A program made the translations under genes and the position numbers. 7,406 bases of DNA from Candidatus Mcinerneyibacteriota bacterium (GTDB lineage Bacteria; AUK180; JAQVHJ01), in NCBI GenBank assembly GCA_030630935.1, contig DAOVMD010000142.1:1-7406 (forward strand), in the 5' to 3' direction. A model generated the notes under the pieces. The model did no database searches. It was not told where the DNA came from and saw nothing but the letters and a program-made list of their open reading frames with translations. Positions 6,488 to 7,406 of the stretch are shown here, piece by piece (the stretch's first letter is position 1; every line of letters begins with the position of its first letter).

Positions 6488-7313
6488 AGAATTTCGAATT
6501 ATTATTGATCAAAATCCTAATTCTTCCCAGGTTAATATGGCAGTTGATGAAGCCATATTTTTAAATTATATTACAGCTCAAAACCCGATTCCGGTTCTAA
6601 GATTTTATAGATGGGATCCTCCCGCTATTTCAATTGGATATTTTCAGAAACCTGAAGATATTGATATTGAAAGTTGTAAAAGAATGAATATTGAGTTTAT
6701 AAGGAGACCTACTGGTGGAAGAAGTGTTCTTCATGATAATGAATTAACATATTCAGTTATCGGAGGAAAGGAAAAGTTCTTTGAAAATAAATCTTTAATT
6801 GATATATATTCAATCATCTCAAAAGCTCTTGTGAAAGGGTTAAGAAAATATGGATTTGAAGTTGAATTTAAAAAACCCGATTATAAAAATAATCAATATC
6901 ATTTGAAAGTTCTTTGCTTTGATTCAACTTCAACTTTCGAAATAACTTTAAATAATAAAAAAGTAGTTGGTAGTGCACAAGTTCGGAAAAAAGGCGTTTT
7001 CCTTCAGCACGGTTCTATAATTCTTAGTCTTGATAAAGAAAAAGTTGCCCGGTTACTAAAAATTAAAAATATAAAGCTCCTTGAGAAAGCTTCCGGGTTA
7101 CTTGATGAAATGAAAATTCAAAACTTTGAGATTGAAAGATTAATCTCAAATCTGGTTTCAGGATTTTCCGAGGTATTTGGAATGGAAACATGTAAATCAA
7201 TATTGTCGGAACAAGAAATTGACTTCACACAATTATTAATCGAAAATAAATATTCCAAAGCCTCATGGAATATAAATGCAAAAGAAATTAAAAATGAAAA
7301 AGTCACAATTTGA
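6480..7313 (+). CDS. lipM: LipM-like octanoyltransferase / lipoate-protein ligase family
   Basis: This 277-residue cytoplasmic enzyme belongs to the biotin/lipoate A/B ligase family, which loads octanoyl or lipoyl groups on lipoyl domains (GcvH and 2-oxoacid dehydrogenase E2). Visible signatures are NMAVDEAIF (19-27), [16 protein letters not shown] (41-56), [19 protein letters not shown] (75-93), [20 protein letters not shown] (161-180) and a late NKYSKASWN (256-264). A cysteine in the VLCFDS context (Cys146) aligns by motif with the acyl-accepting Cys of B. subtilis LipM. K161, before the VVGSAQ motif, matches the conserved acyl-binding lysine. The length is close to that of LipM (about 278), and the extra C-terminal domain of E. 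coli LplA is absent. These points favour an octanoyltransferase over an ATP-using ligase, but the two are hard to separate by sequence alone. The start is TTG at 6480, 7 nt after AAGGAG, overlapping the chemoreceptor stop by 8 bp. The upstream ATG at 6438 would only add residues read from inside the receptor gene. The next gene overlaps its 3' end by 20 bp. Confidence 0.85.
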   Translation: MNKEFRIIIDQNPNSSQVNMAVDEAIFLNYITAQNPIPVLRFYRWDPPAISIGYFQKPEDIDIESCKRMNIEFIRRPTGGRSVLHDNELTYSVIGGKEKFFENKSLIDIYSIISKALVKGLRKYGFEVEFKKPDYKNNQYHLKVLCFDSTSTFEITLNNKKVVGSAQVRKKGVFLQHGSIILSLDKEKVARLLKIKNIKLLEKASGLLDEMKIQNFEIERLISNLVSGFSEVFGMETCKSILSEQEIDFTQLLIENKYSKASWNINAKEIKNEKVTI

Positions 7314-7406
7314 AAAGTATTCGTTATTTTTTATAAACGGCGATGAAGAATATAAAAAGAAAAAATTAGTCGAGGAAATCAGGGATTATCTTCTGGAACT
7401 GATTAC
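7294..7406 (+). CDS. Start of possible DNA polymerase III delta subunit (3'-truncated)
   Basis: An ATG at 7294, inside the last codons of the LipM-like gene, opens a frame that runs uninterrupted to the right edge (37 complete codons). The visible protein begins [10 protein letters not shown] and continues LFFINGDEEYKKKKLVEEI. A hydrophobic strand followed by a G-[DE]-E-x-[FY] turn and a charged helix is how HolA (delta subunit of the clamp loader) usually opens, with patterns like YLLYGEEEYL. That resemblance rests on about 25 residues and remains tentative. The gene overlaps its neighbour by 20 bp, which favours a real coupled gene. The Shine-Dalgarno sequence is weak, with only A-rich sequence containing AAAGAA upstream. 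Other AAA+-like or unrelated proteins remain possible. Confidence 0.5.
   Translation, partial: MKKSQFEKYSLFFINGDEEYKKKKLVEEIRDYLLELI

Overview
This window is AT-rich and fully coding on the + strand. It holds seven genes in one tightly packed run, with gaps of 27 bp or less and two overlaps at the right-hand end. No RNA gene, mobile element, CRISPR array or terminator is visible. The organism looks like a low-GC diderm bacterium: there is a lipoprotein-type substrate-binding protein, a periplasmic TonB-type domain and a transmembrane chemoreceptor. Most genes have a readable Shine-Dalgarno sequence, and two appear to start at TTG. A lineage in or near the Bacteroidota/Ignavibacteria/Calditrichota grouping is my guess from general character only; nothing in the window fixes the taxonomy.

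Layout: (1) 1-1337, the 3' three quarters of an adenine deaminase gene, cut by the left edge; (2) 1345-2310, a MalF/UgpA-type ABC permease; (3) 2322-3491, a MalG/UgpE-type ABC permease of unusual length; (4) 3497-4753, an extracellular solute-binding lipoprotein; (5) 4781-6487, a methyl-accepting chemotaxis protein; (6) 6480-7313, a LipM-like octanoyltransferase/lipoate ligase family protein; (7) 7294 to the right edge, the start of a gene that may encode DNA polymerase III subunit delta.

Genes 2-4 form the membrane and binding-protein parts of a carbohydrate-type (CUT1-like) ABC importer. No ATPase gene is present in the window. The chemoreceptor follows the binding protein by 27 bp, so substrate uptake and taxis may be linked. 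Adenine deaminase upstream may be a metabolic partner or only an operon neighbour. The last two genes look like housekeeping functions joined by overlapping reading frames.

The main discovery candidate is in gene 3. About 100 extra residues sit in the first periplasmic loop of the MalG-type permease, and they read as a complete TonB C-terminal-like domain. This domain normally links inner-membrane energy transducers to outer-membrane TonB-dependent receptors. Its presence inside an ABC importer subunit suggests a physical link between the inner-membrane importer and either an outer-membrane receptor or the binding protein.
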